Source of the DNA: a bacterium
Lineage (GTDB): Bacteria; Elusimicrobiota; Elusimicrobia; UBA1565; UBA9628
DNA: 64,000 nt
Assembly: GCA_021796015.1 (NCBI GenBank)
Contig: JAJYOT010000002.1
Coordinates: forward strand, 1-64,000
Direction: 5' to 3'
Part shown: in pieces, positions 16,469-25,518 of the stretch
How positions within the stretch are numbered: position 1 is the first letter of the stretch
How the letters are laid out: each line of letters begins with the position of its first letter
Made by a program: the position numbers and the translations under genes
Notes under the pieces: model-generated
The model's database searches: none
What the model saw: the letters and a program-made list of their open reading frames with translations, nothing else
Told to the model about the DNA's origin: nothing

Positions 16469-16918
16469 ATGATTTTACTCATCGGCCGTTACGAATATAC
16501 TCTCGACCCCAAAAACCGGCTTGGGATTCCGCCTAAATTCAGGGAAGCCTTAAACGCCGAGCAAGGAAACCATTTCTACGTCACCAGCGGCCTTGAAGGA
16601 TGCCTTTATCTTTTTTTGCCGTCTCAATGGAACCGGCTTTTGGAAAACGATCTCCAAGCGCTTTCCCTGGCGAAGACGGAAGAAGAACGCGCCTTTAAAA
16701 GAAAATTTTTCTCGGAGGCGGTCGAAGTCGATCTAGACGGGGTCGGAAGAATTCTCATTCCTCAGTATTTAAAGGAACACGCAAACCTCAACGGACCGGT
16801 TCTGGTCCAGGGAGCGGGAAACAGAGCCGAAATATGGAGTCTTTCGAATTGGAAAAACTACAACCATAAAAAGGCGGAGCCCGCTTATCGGCTCGCGACC
16901 AAGAGCCTGAAAATTTAA
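16469..16918 (+). CDS. mraZ: Transcriptional regulator MraZ
   Basis: A 149-residue protein with two SpoVT/AbrB-like halves. The first starts LIGRYEYTLDPKNRLGIPPKFR; the second carries AVEVDLDGVGRILIPQYLKEHA. Both contain the DxxGRilIP-type DNA-binding loop. MraZ forms rings and represses the dcw operon from repeats in its leader; such repeats lie at 16410-16460. There is no ribosome site before the ATG (AAATAGTCCATCCC precedes it). It abuts rsmH with no gap. Confidence 0.95.
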   Translation: MILLIGRYEYTLDPKNRLGIPPKFREALNAEQGNHFYVTSGLEGCLYLFLPSQWNRLLENDLQALSLAKTEEERAFKRKFFSEAVEVDLDGVGRILIPQYLKEHANLNGPVLVQGAGNRAEIWSLSNWKNYNHKKAEPAYRLATKSLKI

Positions 16919-17812
16919 ATGGAATCTGAAATCTATTTTCATAAGCCGGTCATGGAGGAAGAAATTTCTCAAGCTCTTCTTACCGATCCGGATGGACTCT
17001 ATCTTGACGCGACAGTGGGACTGGGAGGGCACTCAAGCCGAATTCTTAGCTTTATTAAAAACGGAAAACTCTTAGGTCTTGATCAGGATTGTGATGCCTT
17101 AATCTCCGCGCAAAAAAGGCTCTCGCCTTTTAAAGAAAAGTTTTCCCTGACACAAGCCAACTTCAAAGAAACGGGATCAATCTTAAAAACAAAAAAGTTT
17201 TTTCCGTTGACCGGGGCTCTTTTTGACCTCGGAGTCAGCTCATTGCAATTAGATAATCCGCTCAAAGGTTTTAGCTTTAGAGAAGACGGCCCCCTGGATA
17301 TGCGCTTTTCCCGGGAAAACTCCTTGACCGCCGCCCTCATCGTCAACCGCTGGCCGGAAGATCAAATCTATCGAGTTCTCGTTGAATACGGGGAAGAGCC
17401 GCAAGCTCGGAGAATCGCAAGAAAAATAGTTCAAGAACGGGCAAAAAAACCTATTGAAACGACCGGCGCTCTTGCCTCCATAATCTCTCGCTTGGGCTTC
17501 CATGGAAAGACTCATCCCGCGACTCGTTCTTTCATGGCCCTTAGAATCGCGGTCAACGGAGAACTCGACAATATCGAACCCGGAATTAGAGGAGCATTGT
17601 CTTATCTTAAAATAGGCGGACGCATCGCGACGCTCACTTTTCATTCCTTGGAGGATCGCATCGTTAAAAATCTCTTTCAATCTTTATTTTCCGAAGGAAC
17701 AGCCCGATTTGTCGGCCCAAAGCAATTACCCCCAAGCGAAGAGGAAATCCAAAACAATCCGCGAGCTAGAAGCGCTAAGCTTCGCGTTATGGAGAAAATT
17801 AATGAAAAATGA
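16919..17812 (+). CDS. rsmH: 16S rRNA (cytosine-1402-N4)-methyltransferase RsmH (MraW)
   Basis: A 297-residue methyltransferase modifying C1402 in the ribosomal P site. N-terminal FHKPVMEEEI, SAM motif YLDATVGLGGHSSRIL (about residues 28-43), and family blocks LFDLGVSSLQLDNPLKGFSF, DGPLDMRF, THPATRSFMALRIAVNGEL and TLTFHSLEDRIVKN. It begins directly after the mraZ stop. Unlike in most dcw clusters, ftsL does not follow closely: 344 bases with two inverted palindromes intervene. Confidence 0.96.
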   Translation: MESEIYFHKPVMEEEISQALLTDPDGLYLDATVGLGGHSSRILSFIKNGKLLGLDQDCDALISAQKRLSPFKEKFSLTQANFKETGSILKTKKFFPLTGALFDLGVSSLQLDNPLKGFSFREDGPLDMRFSRENSLTAALIVNRWPEDQIYRVLVEYGEEPQARRIARKIVQERAKKPIETTGALASIISRLGFHGKTHPATRSFMALRIAVNGELDNIEPGIRGALSYLKIGGRIATLTFHSLEDRIVKNLFQSLFSEGTARFVGPKQLPPSEEEIQNNPRARSAKLRVMEKINEK

Positions 17813-17826
17813 GAATTCGCTGTCTG

Positions 17827-18093
17827 AGTCCCTTCCCTCAAAAATCTTAAGGTCGGGACAATGCCGACCTTATGGTTATGAGGAAAGGCATGAGTCTTGT
17901 CTGATGCCGCACTTCTATTCACAATACAAAATGCGCCCCATTATCAGTCTCATTCACTGGGAAAGCGCAGGGCACAGCGCCTATGTTTGGAAACGGATAT
18001 TTCTCAAGGGATTGGGGAAAATACGCTAATCCCTTTCTCCAAAATCCTAGGGCCGGCATTGTCCTAGCCCTAAGATTAATAAGGAAAGGGACT
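17827..18093 (+). repeat. Pair of inverted ~66-bp palindromic repeats (REPIN/MITE-like) between rsmH and ftsL
   Basis: The gap between rsmH and ftsL (17813-18156, 344 bases) holds two related elements, 17827-17892 and 18028-18093, in opposite orientation. Exact inverted matches include AGTCCCTT against AAGGGACT, ATCTTA against TAAGAT, and GGACAATGCCG (17856-17866) against CGGCATTGTCC (18054-18064). Each arm is also an imperfect palindrome by itself: CCTTCCCTCA and TAAGGTCGG on the left pair with the right half of arm 1, and CCCTTTC and TAGGGC with the right half of arm 2. RNA could fold either as two hairpins or one long stem. The 135 bases between the arms contain no recognisable gene. No tnp gene is nearby. 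Confidence 0.75.
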
Positions 18094-18156
18094 AATAATC
18101 TACAATACAAATAAGCGTTTCCGTCCTATAAAAGCGAGGGACAAAAACGGGGAGAG

Positions 18157-18513
18157 ATGGGATTGATGAACAAAAAATTTATTTCGGGAAAATTATTATT
18201 TTTGGCGGCCTTGGGAATTCTTTTGATCGCCTGGGAAAGAATCGAGGCGACAGAATTAGGTTACCGCGTGGAAGAAGGAAGGAAATCTTTGGAAGCCTTG
18301 GAATCTCAAGCCTCAATTTTAGAAAAAAATCTTGAAACCGCCTCTTCGCCCGAGACTCTCTCTCGCCTGGCGGGAGAAAAGCTCCAAATGATTCCGGCGC
18401 CTTTAAAATCCATTAAATTCATGGATTCTCCGCCGCCTCAAGAGGTGGCCTCATTCCAAAACTTTCCCAGCCATTTCTGGAGAAAGCTTAAGTTTTGGCG
18501 CCGCTCGACTTAA
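18157..18513 (+). CDS. ftsL: FtsL-like cell division protein
   Basis: A 118-residue bitopic protein in the position of ftsL: a short cytoplasmic N-terminus, one membrane helix (LLFLAALGILLIAW), then a periplasmic helical, coiled-coil-like stretch (GRKSLEALESQASILEKNLE) and the downstream SRLAGEKLQMIPAP, equivalent to the A..LGM..P ending of FtsL proteins. It should act with FtsB/FtsQ to activate septal synthesis by FtsWI. Sequence conservation in FtsL is low, so the call relies on topology and position. Start could be ATG 18157 or 18166; a GGGGAGAG lies just upstream and fits the second better. Confidence 0.75.
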   Translation: MGLMNKKFISGKLLFLAALGILLIAWERIEATELGYRVEEGRKSLEALESQASILEKNLETASSPETLSRLAGEKLQMIPAPLKSIKFMDSPPPQEVASFQNFPSHFWRKLKFWRRST

Positions 18514-18527
18514 TCTCAGAAATACCG

Positions 18528-20192
18528 ATGCCGACTAAAAAGAGAATTTCACTCGTTTCGCTTTTCTTTCTTTTTCCCGTTATCCCGCTTATTCTCCGAT
18601 TATTAGACCTTCAAGTTCGCGACCACGCAAACCTCAGCATCAAAGCCAATAAGGAATTTTCTCGAACCTTATGGGAAATCTCTCCCAGGGCCGATATCAC
18701 CGACAGAAACGGCGATATCCTGGCGCAATCCCTTCCGGTTTGGCGTCTTTTCGCGGACAAAAAAATGATTCAAAATCCCAATTTTGTCGCCCAAAAACTC
18801 GCGCGTCTATTAAAAATGTCTCCCTTGGAAATATCGCGGCGTTATCAATCCCGAAAGCGTTTTCCCGTTTTGGCGGATTCTCTTTCCTATGACCAAGCCG
18901 AAGCTATCGAAAAATTGAAAATTGGGGGGCTTGGACTTTCCTTGAGAGAACGCCGCTTCTATCCCAACGGCTCTTTGGCCAGCAATGTTTTAGGAAAAGC
19001 CTCCGATGGACAAGGCCTCTCCGGCGTGGAATTATCTTGGAACAAGCGTTTAACTGGAAAGCCGCGAAGATTGCGGGTTATTCGAGACGGTTCGGGGAAA
19101 ATGATTTATCTTAACGCCGATAATTCCGGGTTTACCCCCAAGCCTTTGCCTCTCACCATTGACCGTGATATACAGTATATCGCCGAAGAAGCTCTTGATT
19201 CCGCCGCGAAAACCCTTTCCATTAAAAGTGGAACCGTTCTCATCGAGGATCCGCAAACAGGACAAATTCTGGCCATGGCTTCCTACCCACGAACCCCGCT
19301 AAAAAACCCCGCCATTCAAGACACCTATGAACCGGGCTCTGTCATGAAAATTGTGACGGCCACTGCCGCTCTTGAAAACAAAGTCGTTTCGACCGCCGAA
19401 CAGATTTTTTGCGAAAACGGGAGTTTTGCCATTACTCCCAGAGTCACCATTCATGATGACGAACCGTCTCAATATCTCACTCTTTCCGGAATACTGGAAC
19501 GATCTTCCAATATTGGAATTTCAAAAGTGGTCTTGCGCGTTGGGAAACCCGCTTTCTACCGTATGCTCCGCGCCTACGGCTTTCTCAACAAGACCGGCAT
19601 TCGCCTTCCCGGCGAGGCTGCGGGGGACTGGAAGACTTTTAACAAGCGTGGAGAAATTTCGCTGACCTCCGCCTCCTATGGTTATGGAGTCGCCGTCACT
19701 CCCCTTCAGGTTCTCGCGGCCTACAATACCGTCGCCGCCGGAGGAATTTTAAGACAACCCTTGATTTCAATAGAAGAATCTCCCGATAAGATCAGGAAAG
19801 TCGCGTCCTCTTCGACCATTGAAACCCTGACTCAATTTTTGGAAAACGTCGTGGAAAAAGGAACCGGAGCTCTCGCACAAATTCCAGGATATTCAGTCGC
19901 GGGAAAAACAGGAACTTCCCATGAAATTAATCCTAAAACCAAAAAATATTCGCGCACAAAATATAACGCCTCTTTTGTCGGATTTTTACCCGCAAACCAT
20001 CCATTATGGAGCATCCTGGTCGTTCTTAATGGACCCAAAAAATACTACTACGGGGGCCAGGCCTCCGCTCCTGTTTTCTCCGAAATCGCTAGACGCCTGA
20101 TCGCCCTTAAGGGTTTGCCGCCCGAACCAAGTTCCACGATTCAAAACGCCAATCTATCTAAAAATATCGTCCCCGCGGCTTCTTTCCGCTAA
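18528..20192 (+). CDS. ftsI: Peptidoglycan transpeptidase FtsI (penicillin-binding protein 3-type)
   Basis: A class B penicillin-binding protein of 554 residues from ATG 18528 (MPTKKRISLVS); a TTG at 18495 inside ftsL is less likely. A single N-terminal anchor (SLFFLFPVIPLILRLLDLQV) is followed by the pedestal domain (PRADITDRNGDILAQSLP) and the transpeptidase domain. The three catalytic motifs are EPGSVMKI (SxxK, serine near 271), RSSNIGI (SxN, near 327) and AGKTGTS (KTG, near 459). It cross-links septal peptidoglycan with FtsW. No PASTA domain is present. Its stop is 1 base from murE. Confidence 0.93.
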   Translation: MPTKKRISLVSLFFLFPVIPLILRLLDLQVRDHANLSIKANKEFSRTLWEISPRADITDRNGDILAQSLPVWRLFADKKMIQNPNFVAQKLARLLKMSPLEISRRYQSRKRFPVLADSLSYDQAEAIEKLKIGGLGLSLRERRFYPNGSLASNVLGKASDGQGLSGVELSWNKRLTGKPRRLRVIRDGSGKMIYLNADNSGFTPKPLPLTIDRDIQYIAEEALDSAAKTLSIKSGTVLIEDPQTGQILAMASYPRTPLKNPAIQDTYEPGSVMKIVTATAALENKVVSTAEQIFCENGSFAITPRVTIHDDEPSQYLTLSGILERSSNIGISKVVLRVGKPAFYRMLRAYGFLNKTGIRLPGEAAGDWKTFNKRGEISLTSASYGYGVAVTPLQVLAAYNTVAAGGILRQPLISIEESPDKIRKVASSSTIETLTQFLENVVEKGTGALAQIPGYSVAGKTGTSHEINPKTKKYSRTKYNASFVGFLPANHPLWSILVVLNGPKKYYYGGQASAPVFSEIARRLIALKGLPPEPSSTIQNANLSKNIVPAASFR

Positions 20193-20193
20193 G

Positions 20194-21684
20194 ATGAAAA
20201 ACAATTATTCTATTTCTCTTGGAACTCTCGTCAAATCCATACCCGTCACTGGAGAAATCAATCCGAATGTCTTAATTAGACATTTGACTCATGATTCCAG
20301 GAAGGTCGCTCCAGGAAGCCTTTTTTTTGCCTTGCCGGGAAGTCGAACCAACGGCTTTTTACACGCGCGTGAAGCCATTAAAAAAGGCGCAGTCGCTGTC
20401 TTAAGCGAAAAGCCAAAGCCCCTAGGCGTCAAAACCGCTTGGATTCAAACTCCCGACCCTGTCTCCGCCATGGGAAAAATGGCCGCTGTTTTCTTTAAAA
20501 ATCCTTCCGCCGACATGCGAATCATCGGAGTCACCGGAACCAATGGAAAAACAACCGTCACTTATTTTTTAGAATCAATTTTGAAAGAAGCCAAAAAAAA
20601 GACGGGAATTATCGGCACGATTTCTTATCGCGGCCCAGGAATATCTTCTCAGACAGCCGTAAACACCACCCCTTCATCCTTAGAACTCCTCGCCATTCTC
20701 TCTAAACTTCGAGACTCCGGCGCAACCCAGGTGGCCATGGAAGTTTCTTCCCACGCCCTCGCTTTGGGAAGGGTGGAAGAAATCTCTTTTGACGCCGCCA
20801 TTTTTACTAATCTTAAGCGCGACCATCTCGATTTCCATAAAACCATCAACGCCTATTTCAAGGCCAAGGCTCATCTGTTTGAACTCTTGGCACGCTCAAA
20901 AAAACCTTCCAGAACCGCCATTATTAATGCCGATGACCCGCGCGCAAAAAAACTCAGACCCTGGGCGCGAAATTGCGAGGTTTTATCCTACGGCCTTAAG
21001 GGGACAAGGGATGTTTCAGCTGGCCATATTCATTCAAATCTGGATGGATCTCGGTTCACTCTCAAAATAGGGGGAAAAAATTTTCCAGCTTTTATCAAAC
21101 TTTTAGGACAACACAACATCCTCAACGCCCTAGCCGCCGCCGGAGCGGCCCATTCTCTGGGAATACCGGAAAAATTTATCCTCTCAGGACTCAAAAAACT
21201 CAGTTGCGTTCCCGGTCGTCTTGAAGAATTGCCGGTCCGCAAACCTTTCAAAATCTTTATTGATTTTGCCCATACCGACAGCGCCCTTGAAGCCGTCCTC
21301 AAAGAGCTTCGCCCGTTCTGCCAAGGCCGCCTCATTACGGTTTTTGGGTGCGGGGGAGAACGCGACAAAACAAAAAGAGCGCCCATGGGCGAAATAGCGG
21401 CAAAACTCAGCGACTGGGTCATTCTGACCAACGACAACCCCAGAAGGGAAAATCCTTTTAAAATACTGGCCGACATTGAAGCGGGAATCAAGAAGGCGGG
21501 CCAAAAAAATTATAAAATGATTCCTGACCGCGCCATGGCTATTCAAGAAGCCGTAGCTTTAGCCCAAGCGCGAGACATTATTCTCATCGCGGGGAAAGGG
21601 CACGAGACCTATCAAATCCTCAATGATCAAACGATTCCATTTAATGACAAAGACGTCACAAAAGCCGCATTGAAAAAATTATGA
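20194..21684 (+). CDS. murE: UDP-N-acetylmuramoyl-L-alanyl-D-glutamate--2,6-diaminopimelate ligase MurE
   Basis: A 496-residue ATP-dependent ligase adding the third peptide residue. The P-loop GVTGNTGKTT-type sequence here is GVTGTNGKTTVTYFLE. Family blocks include VAMEVSSHALALGRV and TNLKRDHLDFH, with the carbamylated-lysine region around AYFKAKAHLFE. The substrate-selecting motif is DNPR (in TNDNPRRENP), which marks meso-diaminopimelate enzymes, implying Gram-negative-type peptidoglycan. It overlaps murF by 4 bases. Confidence 0.95.
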   Translation: MKNNYSISLGTLVKSIPVTGEINPNVLIRHLTHDSRKVAPGSLFFALPGSRTNGFLHAREAIKKGAVAVLSEKPKPLGVKTAWIQTPDPVSAMGKMAAVFFKNPSADMRIIGVTGTNGKTTVTYFLESILKEAKKKTGIIGTISYRGPGISSQTAVNTTPSSLELLAILSKLRDSGATQVAMEVSSHALALGRVEEISFDAAIFTNLKRDHLDFHKTINAYFKAKAHLFELLARSKKPSRTAIINADDPRAKKLRPWARNCEVLSYGLKGTRDVSAGHIHSNLDGSRFTLKIGGKNFPAFIKLLGQHNILNALAAAGAAHSLGIPEKFILSGLKKLSCVPGRLEELPVRKPFKIFIDFAHTDSALEAVLKELRPFCQGRLITVFGCGGERDKTKRAPMGEIAAKLSDWVILTNDNPRRENPFKILADIEAGIKKAGQKNYKMIPDRAMAIQEAVALAQARDIILIAGKGHETYQILNDQTIPFNDKDVTKAALKKL

Positions 21685-23045
21685 AACTAGATATAAGCTG
21701 GGGCGACGTTGCGAGATTTGCCGGGGGGCGCCTGGTCTCGGGTTCCCCTGATGACGCCTTTGATTCCATTTCCACCGATACGAGAACGATTAAAAACGGG
21801 GAAGCTTTTTGGGCGCTTAAAGGCGAAAAATATGACGCGCATTCTTTTCTAAACGCGGAATTAGCCAAAAAGGCTTCCGGGTGGATCGTGGAAGAATCTA
21901 AAGTAGCAAGCCTCAAAATCCCTTTTCCGCCGCGCCTCATCGCCGTTTCCAATTCCCTCCGGGCCCTCCAGGCTCTTGCGGCCCATCACCGAAAAAAATT
22001 TGATATCCCCGTAATTGGTATTACCGGTTCGAATGGAAAAACGACCACCAAAGAAATGCTCAAGTCTATTTTAAGTGAATTAGGCCCCGTCTGCGCAAGC
22101 CCCGGAAACTGGAATAATCAGATAGGAGTTCCGCTTTCCGTTCTCCAGCTTGATTCCACCCACCGTTGGGCGGTTTTTGAATTGGCGGATTCTCATCCCG
22201 GCGATATTAAAGAAATTTCTCAAATCGCGCAACCCACTCTGGCTGTTTTTACCAACATCGGCCCCGATCATATTGAGTTCTATGGAAGCATGGAAGCCAA
22301 TTTTAAAACAAAACTCGAGCTTTTGGACTACGTCTCTCAAGACGCGCCCGTGGTCATCAACAGCGATGACCCTTGGCTCTCCAGCCTCGAAGGCCGCCTG
22401 GGAGGGCGAGCGGTCACTTTCGGCGAAGCGCCGTTATGCCGCGTTCGTTTTTCTGGGGAAGAAATTGTCATTGATCGTCACAAAATTATCGTCCATCTCA
22501 AGGCCTTGGGAAAATTAAGCAAATACAACGCAGTAGCGGCTACGGCAGCCGCTTTGGCTTTAGGAATCACTCCGGAAACCATCCGCTTGGGACTTGAAAA
22601 ATATAAGCCTTTTGCCATGAGAATGGAAAAAGTTTCTCATCTCTCTGGATGCGAAATTATTTTAGACGCTTATAACGCCAACCCCGCCTCCATGAAGGCT
22701 TCCATCGAATCATTTATTTCAGAATTTCCAAACAAAAAGAAAATTCTCATTTTGGGAGACATGAAAGAGCTTGGGGAACAGTCCGTCAGTTTCCATACGG
22801 AGTTGGGAGACTGGTTGTCAACTTTACCCGTAGATAAAATTTATTTGGCCGGCCCCGAAATGAAAGCGACCGCTGAAGCCCTCTCCAAGAGAAAACCGCC
22901 TTTTGCCTTAAACTATCAAAAGAACCCGGCGGACTGGATTGATGAACTTAAAAAATCAATCCATAAGAACTCTGCCTGTCTTTTTAAGGCTTCGCGCGCA
23001 ATGAAATTTGAAGATGTCTATGCTGGCGTTAAAGATGTGAAATAA
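21681..23045 (+). CDS. murF: UDP-N-acetylmuramoyl-tripeptide--D-alanyl-D-alanine ligase MurF
   Basis: A 454-residue ligase that completes the UDP-MurNAc-pentapeptide. ATP-binding motif GITGSNGKTTTKEM, then SPGNWNNQIGVPLSVL, a family hallmark, TNIGPDHIEFYG, and LDAYNANPASMKASIE in the C-terminal domain. No ddl gene to supply D-Ala-D-Ala is seen in the window. It overlaps murE and is directly followed by mraY. Confidence 0.95.
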   Translation: MKLDISWGDVARFAGGRLVSGSPDDAFDSISTDTRTIKNGEAFWALKGEKYDAHSFLNAELAKKASGWIVEESKVASLKIPFPPRLIAVSNSLRALQALAAHHRKKFDIPVIGITGSNGKTTTKEMLKSILSELGPVCASPGNWNNQIGVPLSVLQLDSTHRWAVFELADSHPGDIKEISQIAQPTLAVFTNIGPDHIEFYGSMEANFKTKLELLDYVSQDAPVVINSDDPWLSSLEGRLGGRAVTFGEAPLCRVRFSGEEIVIDRHKIIVHLKALGKLSKYNAVAATAAALALGITPETIRLGLEKYKPFAMRMEKVSHLSGCEIILDAYNANPASMKASIESFISEFPNKKKILILGDMKELGEQSVSFHTELGDWLSTLPVDKIYLAGPEMKATAEALSKRKPPFALNYQKNPADWIDELKKSIHKNSACLFKASRAMKFEDVYAGVKDVK

Positions 23046-24131
23046 ATGCTTTATCTTCTCATCGCCCTCAAAAGAACCTCCGGCGTTTTTAATATTTTCG
23101 AATACATTACCTTTCGAGCCGCCGGGGCTGCGGTCACCTCGTTTATTCTGTCTCTTTTGTTTGGCTCGCGCTTTATCGCTTTTCTCAAAAATAAAAAGCT
23201 CGGACAAGTCCAAAGAAAAGACGGCCCTCAAACACATCTTCCAAAACAGGGAACCCCGACCATGGGAGGAGTTTTGATTTTTTTTGTCGTTTCCCTTTCG
23301 GCGATTTTATGGATGCGTCCGGATGACCGTTTTACGCCTCTGATGTTAAGCGCCTCAACCATCTTGGCCGCTCTTGGATTTTGGGATGACTATGTCAAAT
23401 TTTCGGCCAAAAACCCATCGGGAATCAGTTCTCGCTCAAAATTCTTAATTCAATCCATCAGCGCTCTTCTTATTGTATTTTACCTCGCCGTCTATCCTCC
23501 AAGTCCGGAATACGCGACTATTCTCAGCGTCCCTTACAGCAAGGAAATCTTCATTAATTTAGGCCGTTTTTATTTTGTGCTGGCTACGATTATGATTGTC
23601 GCTTCCTCAAATGCGGTTAATCTCACCGACGGACAAGACGGTCTGGCCATCGGTTCGGTTATTCTCTTTGCCGCGACTTACGCCATTTTAGCCTATGTCG
23701 CCGGAAATCTTAAATTTGCGTCTTATCTTCGAATTATCCATGTCGAAGGAGCGGGAGAAATCGCGGTTTATCTATCGGCCATCGCGGGGGGAAGTCTTGG
23801 ATTTTTGTGGTTTAACGCCTATCCCGCGGAAGTTTTTATGGGAGACACTGGTTCTCTTTTCTTAGGCGGCATGATCGCGCTTTCGTCTCTTTGCGTCAAA
23901 CAAGAACTTCTACTTCCCATCGCGGGCGGAATTTTTGTCCTTGAAACCCTATCCGTCATCCTCCAAATGGGTTCTTACAAACTCAGAAAAGGAAAAAGAG
24001 TTTTTAAAATGGCGCCCATTCATCACCATTTTGAACTTCAAGGCGTGCCGGAGCCCAAGGTGACCGTTCGATTTTGGATCATGGGCATTGTTCTGATGTT
24101 GGTTGCCCTCTCATCGCTGAAGATGCGCTAA
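23046..24131 (+). CDS. mraY: Phospho-N-acetylmuramoyl-pentapeptide-transferase MraY
   Basis: A 361-residue polytopic enzyme making lipid I from UDP-MurNAc-pentapeptide and undecaprenyl phosphate. Hallmarks: QTHLPKQGTPTMGGVLIF, LGFWDDYVKF (catalytic Asp pair), NAVNLTDGQDGLAIG, AEVFMGDTGSLFLGG and the C-terminal MAPIHHHFELQG histidine motif. The usual DGLDGLA is DGQDGLA here, a minor change. It follows murF without a gap. Confidence 0.96.
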   Translation: MLYLLIALKRTSGVFNIFEYITFRAAGAAVTSFILSLLFGSRFIAFLKNKKLGQVQRKDGPQTHLPKQGTPTMGGVLIFFVVSLSAILWMRPDDRFTPLMLSASTILAALGFWDDYVKFSAKNPSGISSRSKFLIQSISALLIVFYLAVYPPSPEYATILSVPYSKEIFINLGRFYFVLATIMIVASSNAVNLTDGQDGLAIGSVILFAATYAILAYVAGNLKFASYLRIIHVEGAGEIAVYLSAIAGGSLGFLWFNAYPAEVFMGDTGSLFLGGMIALSSLCVKQELLLPIAGGIFVLETLSVILQMGSYKLRKGKRVFKMAPIHHHFELQGVPEPKVTVRFWIMGIVLMLVALSSLKMR

Positions 24132-24135
24132 CGCC

Positions 24136-25518
24136 ATGGTCCACCGATTTTCCGCATCTCATTTCCAAGGGCAAAAAGCCTGCGTCATAGGGCTAGGCCA
24201 TTCCGGATCTTCCGTCGCAAAACTCCTCATCAAGCAGGGTATTGACGTTCTCATGACCGATAGCCGCAATTCAAGAGAAATCGCCGATTTAATCAAGGGC
24301 GTTCCCACCTCGGCGTCCTGGGAAGCGGACGGCCCCAGCCAAGAAGCTTTGCGTTGCGGCTTTGCCGTCAAAAGCCCCGGGCTTTCTTGGTCTTCGCCTT
24401 TCATCAAAAAAATTCAAGACGCAAAAATTCCCATTTTTAGCGAAATGGAAGTCGCCCTCTCTTTTTCAAAAACCGAAAACATTATCGCCATCACGGGCAC
24501 CAACGGAAAAACCACGACCACAGCTCTCACCGGAGATATTTTCAGACAAGGCTTGCCCTATGGGCAAAACGTTTATGTCTGCGGCAATATTGGAACCCCC
24601 GCGTCTGATTCCGCCCCAAACGCTAACCCAAAAGATTTTTTAGTCATTGAGTCCTCCAGCTATCAGTTGGAAGACAGCAGTTTTTTTCACCCCAAGGTCT
24701 CAGCCATCCTCAATATTCAACCGGATCACCTTGACCATCACGGGAGCTTTGAAAATTATATTCAGGCGAAAGCCCGCATTTTTCGCGATCAAAACCCATT
24801 GGATTTCTGCATCTTTAACGCTCTCGATCTTGAGACCGTGAGGCTCGCCCGAGAGTGCCCGGCCCAAAAACTTTTTTTTGGGGACGATCCCAAATCCAGT
24901 CATGCGTGGGTTAAAGAAGGAAAAATCTACGCTCGCCTCAGTCTTAAAGACGCTCCCATTTCCTTTACGCCGCCCCGTCTTCCCGGCCGCCACAACCAAG
25001 AAAATGCCATGGCGGCCATCCTCATAGGCCTCGCCTCGGGAATTTCCACAGACTCAATTCAAAAAGCCCTCACGGAATTTAAAGGCGTCGAACATCGCTT
25101 GGAGGAAGCGGGAACTTATCATCAAATTCGTTGCGTCAACGACTCAAAAGCGACTAATGTCGACTCAACGCTCGTCGCCTTAAAAGCCTTCACAGAAAGC
25201 CAGAAAAGACTTATTTTAATTCTCGGCGGGATCGACAAAGGCAGTCCCTATGCGCCGCTCAAACCCTTCCTCTCCCATTCGGTTAAAGCCCTTCTGACCA
25301 TTGGAAGCGCCGCGCAGAAAATCGAAAGCGAATTAGACGGGATTGTCCCCATTTCTCATTGCGAAAACCTGGATAAAGCCGTCGAAAGAGCCTTTGAAAT
25401 CGGAGAGGCCGGGGATATTTTACTTCTCTCTCCCGCCTGCGCATCCTTTGACCAATTCAAAAATTTTGAAGAGCGCGGGGAAAAATTTAAAAAAATCTTA
25501 AAACGCTATCAGAACTAA
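24136..25518 (+). CDS. murD: UDP-N-acetylmuramoyl-L-alanine--D-glutamate ligase MurD
   Basis: A 460-residue cytoplasmic ligase adding D-Glu. N-terminal Rossmann-like CVIGLGHSGSSVAKLL, a P-loop AITGTNGKTTTTAL, NIQPDHLDHHGSFENYI with the metal-binding histidine region, HRLEEAGTYHQIRCVNDSKA and the C-terminal LLSPACASFDQFKNFEERG, a MurD signature. It lies 4 bases after mraY and shares its last base with the first base of ftsW. Confidence 0.95.
   Translation: MVHRFSASHFQGQKACVIGLGHSGSSVAKLLIKQGIDVLMTDSRNSREIADLIKGVPTSASWEADGPSQEALRCGFAVKSPGLSWSSPFIKKIQDAKIPIFSEMEVALSFSKTENIIAITGTNGKTTTTALTGDIFRQGLPYGQNVYVCGNIGTPASDSAPNANPKDFLVIESSSYQLEDSSFFHPKVSAILNIQPDHLDHHGSFENYIQAKARIFRDQNPLDFCIFNALDLETVRLARECPAQKLFFGDDPKSSHAWVKEGKIYARLSLKDAPISFTPPRLPGRHNQENAMAAILIGLASGISTDSIQKALTEFKGVEHRLEEAGTYHQIRCVNDSKATNVDSTLVALKAFTESQKRLILILGGIDKGSPYAPLKPFLSHSVKALLTIGSAAQKIESELDGIVPISHCENLDKAVERAFEIGEAGDILLLSPACASFDQFKNFEERGEKFKKILKRYQN

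Noticed and set aside
17803..18029. A 75-codon frame starting at an ATG inside the end of rsmH and running into the palindromes
   Set aside because: Its codons fall across the repeat arms, it has no recognisable domain and its translated sequence has no expected coding bias; the inverted repeats explain the stretch better.
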